DNA from: Sulfitobacter sp. D7
GTDB taxonomy: Bacteria; Pseudomonadota; Alphaproteobacteria; Rhodobacterales; Rhodobacteraceae
Direction of reading: 5' to 3'
Assembly: GCF_003611275.1 (NCBI RefSeq)
Contig: NZ_CP020694.1
Location: forward strand, 1,426,001-1,490,000
DNA: 64,000 nucleotides
Part shown: one piece after another, positions 30,228-39,056 of the stretch
Layout of the letters: each line of letters starts with the position of its first letter
How positions within the stretch are numbered: position 1 is the stretch's first letter
The notes under the pieces: model-generated
Databases searched by the model: none
What the model saw: the letters and a program-made list of their open reading frames with translations, nothing else
Told to the model about the DNA's origin: nothing
Made by a program: the position numbers and the translations under genes

Positions 30228-32690
30228 CTAGCTTTCAGACCAAGCCTGCAGCTTCTTGATCACCCCATCGGTCAGCGATTGCAAATCGTCTTGCACCGCC
30301 AGCGCGGGGCAGGGCCGATCCAGCCGCGCGGCGATATCGCCCATGCGGAACCCGTTGGCGCTGTCGAGGTTTCCCAACTCTTCCCACGTTACCGGCACGG
30401 CGACCGGCGCACCGGGGCGCGCGCGCAGGGAATAGGGCGCGATGGCCGTAGACCCGCGTTCATTGCGCAGCCAATCGATGAAAATGCGGCCCTTGCGCTT
30501 GGCCTTGGACATGGTCGCGACATAGCGATCAGGGTTCTGCGCCGCCATGACATGGGCAAAGGTCTTGGAGAACAGCTTGACCGTCTCCCAGCCGCGTGTC
30601 CGGCGTAAGGCCAGCCAGACGTGCACGCCCTTGCCGCCGGTGACGATGGCACCCGACTGCAGGCCCAGAGCCGCCAGCGCGTCGCGCAGCTCAAAGGCTG
30701 CCGCGCGGACATCGGGCCAGTCCAGCCCCTCATCGGGGTCAAGGTCAAAGACCAGCCGGTCGGGGCGGTCCAACCGGTCAACCCGCGCGCCCCAGATATG
30801 ATATTCCAGACTGCCCATCTGCGCCGCCGCGATCAGGCTTTCGGGCCGCGTGGCATAGAGGTAATCCGCCGCGTCGCCATCGCTTTCCTCAATCGATACC
30901 CGCGACAGTGCATCAGGCATCCCGCCACTGTCGTGTTTTTGAAAGAAACATTGCCCGTCGATCCCCGAGGGGCAGCGGAACAGCGACAGGGGGCGATGGC
31001 CCATGAGTTCAATCATGCGCGGGCCGACACGCGCGTAATGCCGCGCCACGTCACCCTTGGTGCAGCCTGCATCGGGGAAAACCTTGCGGTCGGCGTTGCT
31101 GATCTGCACGCCGCCGATCTTGCTGTCATCGCCCATCTTCGGCTCCTCCTGCGGTTCCTCCAATGTCACTTGGCCGGCGTCCTTGTCCTGACGCAGGCCC
31201 AGAAAACTGCCGTGGCGGATCACGCCATCGGCGGTGAATTCGGTAAAGTCGACCTCGGCCACCAGATCGGCGCGGACCCATTTGGCATCCCGCGCAACCT
31301 CGGCTGGCACGTCGCTGGCGGGCGGGGTTTTGCGGGCGGTCATGGCACGGGCAAGATCGGCCATCACCGCTTCGGAAAACCCCGTGCCGACACGGCCTTT
31401 ATAGCGTAATTCACCCCCCTCATGACTGCCCAACAGGAGCGAGGCAAAGGCGCGGCCCTTTTTGTCAGAGGGGGAATAGCCGATGATGACGAATTCCTGC
31501 CGCCGGGTGCATTTGACCTTGAGCCAATTCTTGCTGCGTCTGCCGGAGTAGGGCGCGTCGATACGTTTGCTGATGATCCCCTCGGCCCCGGCTTTGCACG
31601 CGCGGTCAAAGACTTCGGGGCCATGACCGACAACATGTTCGCTCAGCCGTAACGGCCCGCCCGCTGGCACGCCGGAAAGCAGCTTTGCCAGACGCGCGCG
31701 GCGGTCTTTTTGTGCATCGCTCCGAAAGTCATCGCCATCAAGTGACAGCAAATCGAAAGCGTAAAAAACCAGCGGATGCCCCTCTTTCAGCGCCTTTTGT
31801 AGCGATGAAAACGCAGAGCCATTGATCTTGGCCGCCATGACCTCTCCGTCCAGCAGGGCGCGGTCGCAGGGCAGCGGATCAAAAGCATGACCAAGTCCGT
31901 TGAATTTGTCGGTCCAATCCTTGCCCGAGCGGGTATAGAGCCGCGCACCGCCCTTGCCGAGAGAAACCAGACAGCGGTAGCCGTCAAATTTCGTCTCATG
32001 CATCCAATCCTCGCCCTCGGGCGCGTCGGAAACGAGCGTGGCAAGCTGTGGTTTGACGAAGCTGGGGTTCTTGCCTTTGCGCTTGGGCTCTGGGTCCGCG
32101 ACATCTCCCGCGGGGGCATCCTTGGCGATTTCCGCCATGGTGCGGCCTGTGGTGATCGACCGGGCGGTGCCCTTGGTCAGCCCATCCGGTACATCGCGGG
32201 CATAGTCGTCTCGTTCCTTGATCAGCAGCCAGTTCTCACGCTTTTCCTGACCCCGCATCCGCACCAGTGTCCAACCGCCCTGCATCTGCTGGCCTTGCAG
32301 CGTGAATTTGAGCTTGCCGTCCTTCAATCCCTTGGCGACATCGCCCTGCGGCATCCAAGTGCCCCGGTCCCAGAGCATCACCGTGCCGCCGCCATATTGC
32401 CCCTTTGGGATCGTCCCTTCGAACCCGCCGTAGTCGAGCGGGTGATCCTCTGTCCGCACGGCAAGACGCTTTTCGGATGGGTCGGGAGAGGGGCCTTTGG
32501 TGACGGCCCAGCTCAGCAGCACCCCTTCCCATTCAAGACGAAAGTCATAGTGCAGGCGGGTGGCGTCATGTTTTTGGACAACGAAGCTTTGGCCCGCGCC
32601 GCTGCCGATCTGGCCACGGGGTTCGGCTGTCGTCTCGAAATCACGCTTGGCGTTATAATTGGCAAGCCTGTCGGGGGATTTGGCCATCAC
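30228..32690 (-). CDS. ligD: Multidomain DNA ligase D (LigD)
   Basis: 820 residues. Domain order is 3'-phosphoesterase (about 35-165, with KHDATRLHYDFRLE and PKGQYGGGTV), ATP-dependent ligase (about 212-520, active lysine K234 in ETKFDGYR) and primase-polymerase (about 540-810, with VFDLDPDE and TGGKGVHVW). This order (PE-LIG-POL) is one of the known LigD types. It repairs double-strand breaks with Ku by end joining. Its ATG overlaps the ku stop (ATGA), so both are made from one message. Confidence 0.95.
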   Translation of the reverse strand: MMAKSPDRLANYNAKRDFETTAEPRGQIGSGAGQSFVVQKHDATRLHYDFRLEWEGVLLSWAVTKGPSPDPSEKRLAVRTEDHPLDYGGFEGTIPKGQYGGGTVMLWDRGTWMPQGDVAKGLKDGKLKFTLQGQQMQGGWTLVRMRGQEKRENWLLIKERDDYARDVPDGLTKGTARSITTGRTMAEIAKDAPAGDVADPEPKRKGKNPSFVKPQLATLVSDAPEGEDWMHETKFDGYRCLVSLGKGGARLYTRSGKDWTDKFNGLGHAFDPLPCDRALLDGEVMAAKINGSAFSSLQKALKEGHPLVFYAFDLLSLDGDDFRSDAQKDRRARLAKLLSGVPAGGPLRLSEHVVGHGPEVFDRACKAGAEGIISKRIDAPYSGRRSKNWLKVKCTRRQEFVIIGYSPSDKKGRAFASLLLGSHEGGELRYKGRVGTGFSEAVMADLARAMTARKTPPASDVPAEVARDAKWVRADLVAEVDFTEFTADGVIRHGSFLGLRQDKDAGQVTLEEPQEEPKMGDDSKIGGVQISNADRKVFPDAGCTKGDVARHYARVGPRMIELMGHRPLSLFRCPSGIDGQCFFQKHDSGGMPDALSRVSIEESDGDAADYLYATRPESLIAAAQMGSLEYHIWGARVDRLDRPDRLVFDLDPDEGLDWPDVRAAAFELRDALAALGLQSGAIVTGGKGVHVWLALRRTRGWETVKLFSKTFAHVMAAQNPDRYVATMSKAKRKGRIFIDWLRNERGSTAIAPYSLRARPGAPVAVPVTWEELGNLDSANGFRMGDIAARLDRPCPALAVQDDLQSLTDGVIKKLQAWSES

Positions 32691-33523
32691 GAGGCCTTCT
32701 TGCGTGGCGCCTTCTTCTTGGCGCTGGATTTACCGCCCGCTTCCTTCAGGCTCTCTTTCAATGCGCCCATCAAGTCGATGACATTCTCGCCCTCGGCAGG
32801 GCCGTCATCCCCGGCTTGCACGCGCGGGGTTTTCTTGTTCCTCACCTTCGCTTCCAACAGCTTTTGCATCGCCTCGGCGTATTTGTCGGTATAGGCGGAG
32901 GCGTCGAAGGGGGCTGTTTTCTTGTCGATCAGCGATGTCGCCACATCAAGCAGGTCCTTGTCGGTCTTCTCATCCTCGATATCGGTGAAAATCTGATCCG
33001 CCTCACGCAGCTCATCGGCGTAGTGCAGCGTCTCCATCAGCAGCCCGTCGCCACAGGGTTTGACGCAGGCCAGATATTCTTTGCCGCGCATGGTGACCTG
33101 CCCCAAACCGACCTTGCCCGCTTGGCGCAGCGCGTCGCGCACCACGCGGTAGGCATCTTGTGCCAGATCGTCGGAGGCGGTGATGTAATAGGGTTTGTCA
33201 AAGTAGAGCGGGGAGATCTCGCAGGCGTCGACGAATTGCACCAACTCAAAGGTCTTCTTCGTCTCGAGTTTGATCTCATCCACTTCGTCGGGGTCAAGCA
33301 GGATATATTCGTCACTGCCGACCTCATAGCCTTTGACGATATCTTCTGCCTTGACCGGCCCGATTCCGGGCACGGATTTCTCATAGCGAACCCGCTTGCC
33401 CGAGGGTTTGTGGATCTGCCGAAAAGAGACCTTGGAACTGGTCTTGGTAGCCGAGAATATCTCGACCGGGATCGACACCAATGAGAGGCGAAGCTGACCT
33501 TTCCAGAGTGCGCGCGGTGCCAT
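32687..33523 (-). CDS. ku: Non-homologous end joining protein Ku
   Basis: 278 residues. The bacterial Ku core covers about residues 5-200 (APRALWKGQLRLSLVSIPVE, YILLDPDEVDEIKLE). The basic C-terminal tail (SSAKKKAPRKKAS) likely binds DNA and recruits LigD. A perfect TAGGAGG lies upstream of the ATG at 33523, inside the brkB-like 3' end. Ku forms a ring on DNA ends. Confidence 0.95.
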   Translation of the reverse strand: MAPRALWKGQLRLSLVSIPVEIFSATKTSSKVSFRQIHKPSGKRVRYEKSVPGIGPVKAEDIVKGYEVGSDEYILLDPDEVDEIKLETKKTFELVQFVDACEISPLYFDKPYYITASDDLAQDAYRVVRDALRQAGKVGLGQVTMRGKEYLACVKPCGDGLLMETLHYADELREADQIFTDIEDEKTDKDLLDVATSLIDKKTAPFDASAYTDKYAEAMQKLLEAKVRNKKTPRVQAGDDGPAEGENVIDLMGALKESLKEAGGKSSAKKKAPRKKAS

Positions 33524-33534
33524 TGGATCCCCTC

Positions 33535-34482
33535 CTATTTACCCTTGGCGCGGCCCAGCCTGTCGGCCTTGACCGCGTCGCGGTGGCCCATCGGCTCTTC
33601 TGGACCGGTGGTGCTGTCCTTACGGGTCTGGGCTTCCATTTCGGAGTTGAACTCGGCCCCCAAGAGCACGATGAAGGCCGAAATCCACAGCCACATCAGC
33701 AGGATGATCGCCCCGGCCATGCTGCCGAAACTCTCGTTATAGCTGCCGAAGTTGCTGACGTAGATCGAAAAACCGACAGAGGCGACGATCCACAGGATGC
33801 AGGCAATGACGGAGCCGGGGGTGAGCCATTTCCACTCTGCGTCATCGCGGGCGGGGCCATAGCGGTAAAGCACGGCCAGCGCGAGCGTTGTGAGCGCGGC
33901 AAGCAATACCCAACTGCCATAGGTAAGCAATGTCTCAACCCAATCCGGCAGGGCGAGGAAGGCGACTACCGCAGGCACCGCCAGTGTCGCGGCAAGACCC
34001 AAGAGCAGCACACCGATCAACATCACAGTGAGGCCCAGTGTCCAGATCAATTTGGTGACGAAACCACGGGTTTCATTCTCATCATAGGCCACGTTGAGAC
34101 CTTCCATCAGGCTGCCAACGCCCTTGGAGGCAGAGTAGAGCGCAAGACCCAGACCGATGAGAAAGGCCCAGCCGAGCCCCGTCTCTTCCGACCCGGTCAC
34201 GGCAACGGCCTGATCGAGAATGATGGTTGCAGCTTCTTTGGGAATGAGGTTGGTGAGCGCTTCAAGCTGGGCGGTGACCTGTGCAGGCTCCATCACCAGC
34301 CCGGCCAGCGCCATCAGCGCGGTGACAGCGGGAAAAATCGCCAGCAGCGCATAAAAGGCAACACCGGCGGCAACGAGCGACACGTGATCGGCGGCGATTT
34401 CATCCTTGACCCGAAACAGGATGTCTTTCCATCCGGGGGCCGGTATCTCCATCGGCGTTTCCGCTTCACGTCCGCGCGCCAT
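33535..34482 (-). CDS. YihY/BrkB-family membrane protein
   Basis: 315 residues from the ATG at 34482 (AGAGGT seven bases upstream). Six membrane helices and family blocks such as DHVSLVAAGVAFYALLAIFPA and PGSVIACILWIVASVGFSIYV, and the C-terminal GAEFNSEMEAQ. The family, once annotated as ribonuclease BN by mistake, has no proven biochemical role. It ends 11 bases before ku, so brkB-ku-ligD probably form one operon. Confidence 0.88.
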   Translation of the reverse strand: MARGREAETPMEIPAPGWKDILFRVKDEIAADHVSLVAAGVAFYALLAIFPAVTALMALAGLVMEPAQVTAQLEALTNLIPKEAATIILDQAVAVTGSEETGLGWAFLIGLGLALYSASKGVGSLMEGLNVAYDENETRGFVTKLIWTLGLTVMLIGVLLLGLAATLAVPAVVAFLALPDWVETLLTYGSWVLLAALTTLALAVLYRYGPARDDAEWKWLTPGSVIACILWIVASVGFSIYVSNFGSYNESFGSMAGAIILLMWLWISAFIVLLGAEFNSEMEAQTRKDSTTGPEEPMGHRDAVKADRLGRAKGK

Positions 34483-34513
34483 AATCGTACCTCTGACTTG
34501 CAATTATTGTCGT

Positions 34514-34549
34514 AAAAAAGGAGCCCACCCCCGGGTACCGGGAGCGGGC
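34514..34549 (-). terminator. Rho-independent terminator of the stress-type operon
   Basis: On the reverse strand, GCCC...CCGGG pairs with CCCGG...GGGC (arms within 34523-34549), and TTTTTT follows (34519-34514). It lies just past the DUF3618 gene stop and separates that operon from the brkB-like gene. Confidence 0.85.
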
Positions 34550-34560
34550 AATGGTATCGC

Positions 34561-35832
34561 TTAGCTCTTCACGTCGCCGAGCTTTTGCTTGTCGGCTTCG
34601 TTTTTGGCAGCATCTGCAACGCGCTGACCGCTTTCCTTGGCCTTTTTCACGGCGGCGTCGGCGGCGGTCTCTTCGTCGGCTGCGGCATCGGCGTTGGCTT
34701 TCGTCTCTTTCAAGACTTTGCCTGCCTCATCCGTGGCGGCCTTGGCTACTTTGCTCAGCTTGTCACGCTCTTCCACGTAGATACGCTCGGCTTCGTTAAA
34801 GAGCGCATCGCTGTGCTCGCCCAGATAGGCGTCTTCGGTGCGGCTGCGGGGCAGGGCGGCACCGATGGCGGCACCCACTGCGAGAGCCAATGCACCAGCG
34901 ACCATCGGATGCTCTTCGAACATGTCCGAGGCACGCTCACCGCCCTGACGGGCATAGCGGCCACCGGCATTCCACGCATCGACGGCACGAGCACGGGCCA
35001 TCACGATGCGCTCACGCGCTTCGGCGGTCATGTTCTCGGTGCCTTCCGACAGACGGTCGCGCAGCACATGGGCACGCTCGTTGGCAGCATTGGCGCTGTC
35101 ACGCACGCTATGGGCGGCGCCACTGGCGGTGCTGCGGATGCTGTCTACGGCAGAGCTTGCACCATAAGACGCGCGATCACGGGCATAGCGGGCACCGCTG
35201 GCAACCGACGACCCGGCAGAGCGGGCACGACCAGCAGCCGAGCTTGCAGCGCCTTTGACGCTACCGGCGGCGGAGCCTGCGGCACCGGACACACCACTCG
35301 CGGCGGAGCCTGCGGCCCCCTTTACGCTACCAGCGGCAGAGCGGGCACGGTCGCCCAAGCCACGGCTATCATCGTCATCATGATGCACATCACGGGCCCA
35401 TGCGGGCACATTGTCACCTGCGCCACGCTCGGAGCCATAGCTGGAGGCATAGGCGCTTGCAGGGGCGGAGGAGCGGCGTGCGTCACGCACGGCGGGACGG
35501 GTTTCGGTGTTGGTCACCGGCACCGGCACGGGATGTGCGCGGTCGCGGTCCAGCCCTTCGTAGCCACGGCGGTCACGGCTGTTGCCGCTGCCGAACATCA
35601 TCCACGCCAGACCAGCACCCGTCAGCGCCAGAGCAACTGGGTTGCGCTTGGCCGCGTCAGAGATGGAGCGACCCCAGTCGCCGCCATGTTCGCGGAACTG
35701 GTCAGAAAACTGACGCGCGATGCCTTCGACCGAGAAGCGGTCTTGCAAATCGTCCAGCGTGTCGGCCAGACCGGCGCGCTCCCGTTCGATTTCGCGTTCA
35801 ATTTCTTCGGGGTTTCTGGAGTCATTTGTCAT
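34561..35832 (-). CDS. DUF3618 protein with long Ala/Ser repeat region
   Basis: 423 residues. The N-terminus (NPEEIEREIERERAGLADTLDDLQDRF) is a DUF3618 signature, followed by one hydrophobic helix (VALALTGAGLAWMMFG). Residues about 160-250 are a low-complexity run of SAAGSVKGAAGSAASG-like repeats. Another glycine-rich helix (VAGALALAVGAAIGAALP) occurs near 315, and an amphipathic Lys/Ala/Glu tail ends the protein. It appears to be an envelope-associated, stress-type protein; function unknown. It starts 11 bases inside the preceding holin-like gene and is last in the operon. Confidence 0.8.
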   Translation of the reverse strand: MTNDSRNPEEIEREIERERAGLADTLDDLQDRFSVEGIARQFSDQFREHGGDWGRSISDAAKRNPVALALTGAGLAWMMFGSGNSRDRRGYEGLDRDRAHPVPVPVTNTETRPAVRDARRSSAPASAYASSYGSERGAGDNVPAWARDVHHDDDDSRGLGDRARSAAGSVKGAAGSAASGVSGAAGSAAGSVKGAASSAAGRARSAGSSVASGARYARDRASYGASSAVDSIRSTASGAAHSVRDSANAANERAHVLRDRLSEGTENMTAEARERIVMARARAVDAWNAGGRYARQGGERASDMFEEHPMVAGALALAVGAAIGAALPRSRTEDAYLGEHSDALFNEAERIYVEERDKLSKVAKAATDEAGKVLKETKANADAAADEETAADAAVKKAKESGQRVADAAKNEADKQKLGDVKS

Positions 35833-36220
35833 CGTAGACCTCCTTCATGGTTGCTGCGTCACGCTTGACGTTTTTGGCGGTGCGGGTCGGCGCAAGGCTG
35901 CTGAGTTTCAGATCACTGGTGCCTTTCTGGACCATCACGTAGGCGACGATGGCCAGAAGAACGCCGACGATCACGGCGGACCAGCCAGCGGCGATGCCAG
36001 CTTCGGTCAGGGCGGCGACGAGGGCGGCGCTCAGCACATTCAGTGCAGTGAGGGCCACGACAACGGCGCCGACGATCAGCCCAATGGCCACGCCCGCATG
36101 TTTCAGGTTCTCGTTCACTTCGGCGCGGGCCAGATCGACCTCTTTGCGCATCAGGGAACTGACGTGGGAGAGTGCTTCGGTCAGCAGGCTCCCGGCGGAT
36201 TTATTGCTTTCGGTGGTCAT
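35822..36220 (-). CDS. Phage-holin-family (YqjE/DUF1469) membrane protein
   Basis: 132 residues with two membrane helices (about 47-70 and 78-103). The N-terminal SLLTEALSHVSSLMRKEVDLARAEV is typical of the DUF1469 family, which despite its holin label is mostly chromosomal and linked to envelope stress operons such as yqjCDE. Start ATGA-coupled to the preceding gene, end overlapping the next by 11 bases. Confidence 0.85.
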   Translation of the reverse strand: MTTESNKSAGSLLTEALSHVSSLMRKEVDLARAEVNENLKHAGVAIGLIVGAVVVALTALNVLSAALVAALTEAGIAAGWSAVIVGVLLAIVAYVMVQKGTSDLKLSSLAPTRTAKNVKRDAATMKEVYDDK

Positions 36221-36834
36221 GCTTTCTCTCCTGTTACGACGTTGGGCGCGGCAGGCTGCGGGGTCGGCTGTGCGGCGGTGCGGCCGGGCACGGTGCTTGC
36301 GGCACCTGTGGGCGGCGTACCCGGCATGGGACGGTCGATGCGGTCGTCGTCGTCATATTCGACGCCGCTGCCGCCATAGCCGCCCTGAGGCCGGTCGCTG
36401 GACGCTTTGGCAAAGCGGGTCGCCACAAAGCCTAGAAGGGCAGCGCCACCAAGGAAGACCAGCGGGTTGCGCTTGGCAAAGCCATTAAGGTCGCCCATCA
36501 TCTCGCCCAGATCTTTGTCGCGCATGGTGTCGGAAACATCGGCAAGGCCATCGGCGAGTTGGCTAAAGCTGCGCTCCTGCGGGGAGCCGCTGCGCAGCTC
36601 ATCGGCTGCGGTGCGCAGTGCGGAAGCGACGCCTTTGACTTCGTCGGCGGCGGTGTCACGCGCTTGGTAGGCATAGTTGGTGGCTTCGGCAGATACGGTG
36701 TCGGCCACGTCCCGGGCCTGTGCCTTGGCGCTCTCGGCAGCACTGCTGGCGGCAGCGGCGGCTTTGTCTTTCGCAGCGGTCGCCTGCTCTTTCGCGGCGG
36801 CGGTTTGGGTCTGTGTGTTTTTGTCGTCGGGCAT
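36217..36834 (-). CDS. DUF883-like, Ala-rich membrane-associated stress protein
   Basis: 205 residues from the ATG at 36834, with GGAGG a few bases upstream. The N-terminal half is a long Ala/Lys/Gln helix (apolipoprotein-like). Then comes FAKRNPLVFLGGAALLGFVATRFAKAS, a hallmark of DUF883/ElaB-like proteins that anchor near the membrane, and a Pro/Thr tail. Related proteins bind ribosomes or membranes in stationary phase. First larger gene in the operon. Confidence 0.75.
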   Translation of the reverse strand: MPDDKNTQTQTAAAKEQATAAKDKAAAAASSAAESAKAQARDVADTVSAEATNYAYQARDTAADEVKGVASALRTAADELRSGSPQERSFSQLADGLADVSDTMRDKDLGEMMGDLNGFAKRNPLVFLGGAALLGFVATRFAKASSDRPQGGYGGSGVEYDDDDRIDRPMPGTPPTGAASTVPGRTAAQPTPQPAAPNVVTGEKA

Positions 36835-36845
36835 GGTGACCTCCT

Positions 36846-36914
36846 TTAAAATACGAGATTCAGGATCGCGAGAACGACCACGATCAGGCCGATGAGGTAG
36901 AAAATTCCGTGCAT
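36846..36914 (-). CDS. 22-residue hydrophobic membrane peptide
   Basis: A 22-codon gene (starts MHGIFYLIG, ends LNLVF). GGAGG lies five bases before the ATG at 36914, and its stop is 11 bases before the next ATG, whose own GGAGG follows at once. Almost the whole peptide is one membrane helix (residues about 4-22). It is too short for standard gene finders. It heads the stress-type operon with DUF883-like, holin-like and DUF3618 genes. Function unknown; the tight spacing and good ribosome site argue that it is real. Confidence 0.65.
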   Translation of the reverse strand: MHGIFYLIGLIVVVLAILNLVF

Positions 36915-37034
36915 GGGTCCCTCCATTCGTCTGCAGCAATTATCTTATCTACAGTCCAACGACTGACGCTGCGGGCGGTTCCCCGGTCAGACCAAAAGAT
37001 TGCAGGGAACCCGTTGGCCTGTGGGAATTAAACG

Positions 37035-37094
37035 GGCTCAGAGGCCCGCTGAGCCCACAAACGCAAGCGGCGCGCCCCAAGGGGACGCGCCGCG
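37035..37094 (-). terminator. Double hairpin downstream of the lytic transglycosylase
   Basis: Two stems follow the gene on the reverse strand: GCGGCGCG/CGCGCCGC (37068-37075 with 37087-37094) and GGGCTCAG/CTGAGCCC (37035-37042 with 37050-37057). The second is followed by GTTTAATT. Together they look like a tandem terminator. Confidence 0.6.
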
Positions 37095-37117
37095 GCTTAA
37101 CAAAGGTTAAGTGGTTC

Positions 37118-37918
37118 TTAGCCGTCGATGCGGCTGGCCATGATGGCGATGGCCTTTTGATAGACGCCCGCCGCGTTCCATGCCTGAATGACGCGGAAGT
37201 TCGGCTGCCCTTCCTGATAGCCAGCCCCCGGCTGCCAGCCTTTCTGGCGCAGGAAATTGGCGGTCGAAGCCAGCGCGTCGACTTCGTTATAGAAATCCAC
37301 GCGGCCGTCACCGTTGCCATCAACACCATAGGTCAGCGCGTTGCCGGGCAGGAATTGGGTGTGGCCAAGCTCACCGTGTTTCGCGCCTTGGGTGTTGGGC
37401 GTGATCGCGCCGCGGTCCACCAGCTTTAGGGCACCGATGGCGTGGGGCACGAAAAAGTCGGAGCGGCGGCAATCATAGGCCAGCGTCGTGATCGCCGAGA
37501 CGACCGCGCTATTGCCCATGAAACCGCCAAAGCCTGTTTCCATCCCGTGAATCGCCAGCAAAACCCCCGCGGGCACGCCATAGCGTTGCTCAAGCGCGTT
37601 AAAGAGCCCCGCACTGCGGGCTTTACGCTTGCGGCCTTGGGCCACGATCGTATCCGCGCCACGCACCTGCATGAACTTGGACAGGGAATACTTAAAGGAT
37701 TTCTGGTTCCGGTCAGCGGCGATGGTCCCATTGGCGTAGCGGGCGCTGGCCAAGGCATCCAGTCCGCGCTGGCCTACTCCGGCGGCGCGGGCCTCTTGGG
37801 CGAAAGCGCCTTTCCAGGCCTCAAAGCCATTGGCCGTATTGCCGCATTGGGCTGCCAATGCGGGCGCGGCCATAAAGGTGCAGATGGCCGCGGTGGTGGT
37901 GAAAAGTGATTTGAACAT
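37118..37918 (-). CDS. MltB-type lytic murein transglycosylase
   Basis: 266 residues with a signal peptide (about 1-22). The catalytic glutamate is in LAIHGMETGFGGFMG (about 122-136), and later LGHTQFLPGNALTYGVDGNGDGRVD matches the SLT_2 family, including a Ca-binding-like DGNGDGRVD loop. It cleaves glycan strands of peptidoglycan with 1,6-anhydro product. There is no lipobox, so it is probably soluble in the periplasm. Shorter than E. coli MltB because it lacks the C-terminal peptidoglycan-binding part. Confidence 0.88.
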   Translation of the reverse strand: MFKSLFTTTAAICTFMAAPALAAQCGNTANGFEAWKGAFAQEARAAGVGQRGLDALASARYANGTIAADRNQKSFKYSLSKFMQVRGADTIVAQGRKRKARSAGLFNALEQRYGVPAGVLLAIHGMETGFGGFMGNSAVVSAITTLAYDCRRSDFFVPHAIGALKLVDRGAITPNTQGAKHGELGHTQFLPGNALTYGVDGNGDGRVDFYNEVDALASTANFLRQKGWQPGAGYQEGQPNFRVIQAWNAAGVYQKAIAIMASRIDG

Positions 37919-38014
37919 GAGTTTGACCCTCTGCGTCTGTGTGCCGATCAGAGGTTAGCCCGTCTGGACAACGGTTCAACTCAGTTGGTGAAGGAAAGGT
38001 AAAATCTTTGACCC

Positions 38015-38245
38015 TCAGCGCGGCAGCAGCGCGCGGACATATTCGATCGCAGTGCCTGCCCAGGCATTGACCTGCGGGGCACTATCTTGGGCAAAACTCG
38101 CCCCGCCGAACAGCAAACCGAGGGTCACCAGAAACATCAGCCCTTTTCGGCTGCGTTTGGCGCGGCGGTGCTTGCCTTCCGCGCGTTTTGCGCGCTGTTC
38201 AATGCGGGTCAGCCGCTCGTTGAAGGTCGTCGTGGAAGTCGCCAT
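38015..38245 (-). CDS. Small single-helix membrane protein
   Basis: 76 residues. A charged N-terminal helix (NERLTRIEQRAKRAEGKHRRAKRSRKG) is followed by one membrane segment (LMFLVTLGLLFGGASFA, about 36-52) and a short periplasmic tail. I recognise no family. The ATG at 38245 has AGGAAGCAGATAAG upstream, a usable site. Single gene between the transglycosylase and exoD. Confidence 0.6.
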   Translation of the reverse strand: MATSTTTFNERLTRIEQRAKRAEGKHRRAKRSRKGLMFLVTLGLLFGGASFAQDSAPQVNAWAGTAIEYVRALLPR

Positions 38246-38328
38246 CTTATCTGCTTCCTTTGCAGGGTCTCGTTAAAGATTGCTTAGGTCCTGTGGCCCT
38301 TTTATGGCGATGGTGGGGCGGGTTGCGG

Positions 38329-38919
38329 TCAGCCGCCTAGAAAATAGGACGCGCCGGCAAGTCCCGCAATGCCCGCCCCGATGAAGGCCAGCAACATCAG
38401 CAGGCCGTCACGATAGAGCAGCGCCAGCCCGAAGATCGAGATCACGATCATCGGTGCCGAGGTGGCAAAGGGCACCACCTCAAGCGGCGGGACGGAGAAG
38501 CAAAGGCAAAGGATGACGACACAGGCGACCTTTTGACCGGTGGGGCCTGCAAAGCGGGACAGCCGGGCATGCAACTTGTCGTCGATCCATTCTGACACGG
38601 GCCGCAGCCACTCAACCGACTTTAACACCTTTTCGGATTTCAGAGATCGTTCGCGCAGCCAGTTCGGGGCCCAAAAATGCTCATAGCCCAGCAGCAGCCG
38701 CAACGCGAGGATGCCGACCAACAGCGCCAGAACGGTTGGGAAACCGGGAATGCCGCCCAAGGGGGTAAGCTCCATCAGCGGAATGACAGCAAGGGCAGGG
38801 CCGTAGCCCCGTTGGTCTAGCGCGTCGATCAATTGGCCGACTTCAACGGTGTCTTTCCCCTGGGAGGCGTCTTTCAGCTCGTCAACAACATCCGTCAGCG
38901 CCGTTGAATCCTCGGCCAT
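38329..38919 (-). CDS. ExoD-family membrane protein
   Basis: 196 residues from the ATG at 38919. About four hydrophobic segments and the blocks YGPALAVIPLMELTPLGGIPGFPTVLA-type (here GYGPALAVIPLMELTPLGG) and VACVVILCLCFSVPPLEVVPF, which are typical of ExoD (exopolysaccharide synthesis protein). In rhizobia exoD mutants are altered in exopolysaccharide and alkali tolerance; the molecular role is unknown. Confidence 0.85.
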   Translation of the reverse strand: MAEDSTALTDVVDELKDASQGKDTVEVGQLIDALDQRGYGPALAVIPLMELTPLGGIPGFPTVLALLVGILALRLLLGYEHFWAPNWLRERSLKSEKVLKSVEWLRPVSEWIDDKLHARLSRFAGPTGQKVACVVILCLCFSVPPLEVVPFATSAPMIVISIFGLALLYRDGLLMLLAFIGAGIAGLAGASYFLGG

Positions 38920-38992
38920 GATCCGCACCCCTCTCTCGCTGCTCTGTCAAGCCAACGCGGCACGGGAGGCTCTGTTCCGGGGGGGCCATGCA

Positions 38993-39020
38993 AAAGGGCG
39001 CGGAATGAACCGCGCCCTTT
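38993..39020 (-). terminator. Terminator of glnA
   Basis: AAAGGGCGCGG (38993-39003) and CCGCGCCCTTT (39010-39020) form a perfect 11-bp stem with a 6-base loop. On the reverse strand it ends in TTTTGC. It lies 36 bases past the glnA stop. Confidence 0.85.
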
Positions 39021-39056
39021 CTAATTTCTCCAATCGCCCGGTAGGGCGGGGATGGA

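Noticed and set aside
34585..35868. 427-residue Gly/Ala-rich forward frame
   Set aside because: Antisense to the repetitive DUF3618 gene; the repeats explain the long open frame.
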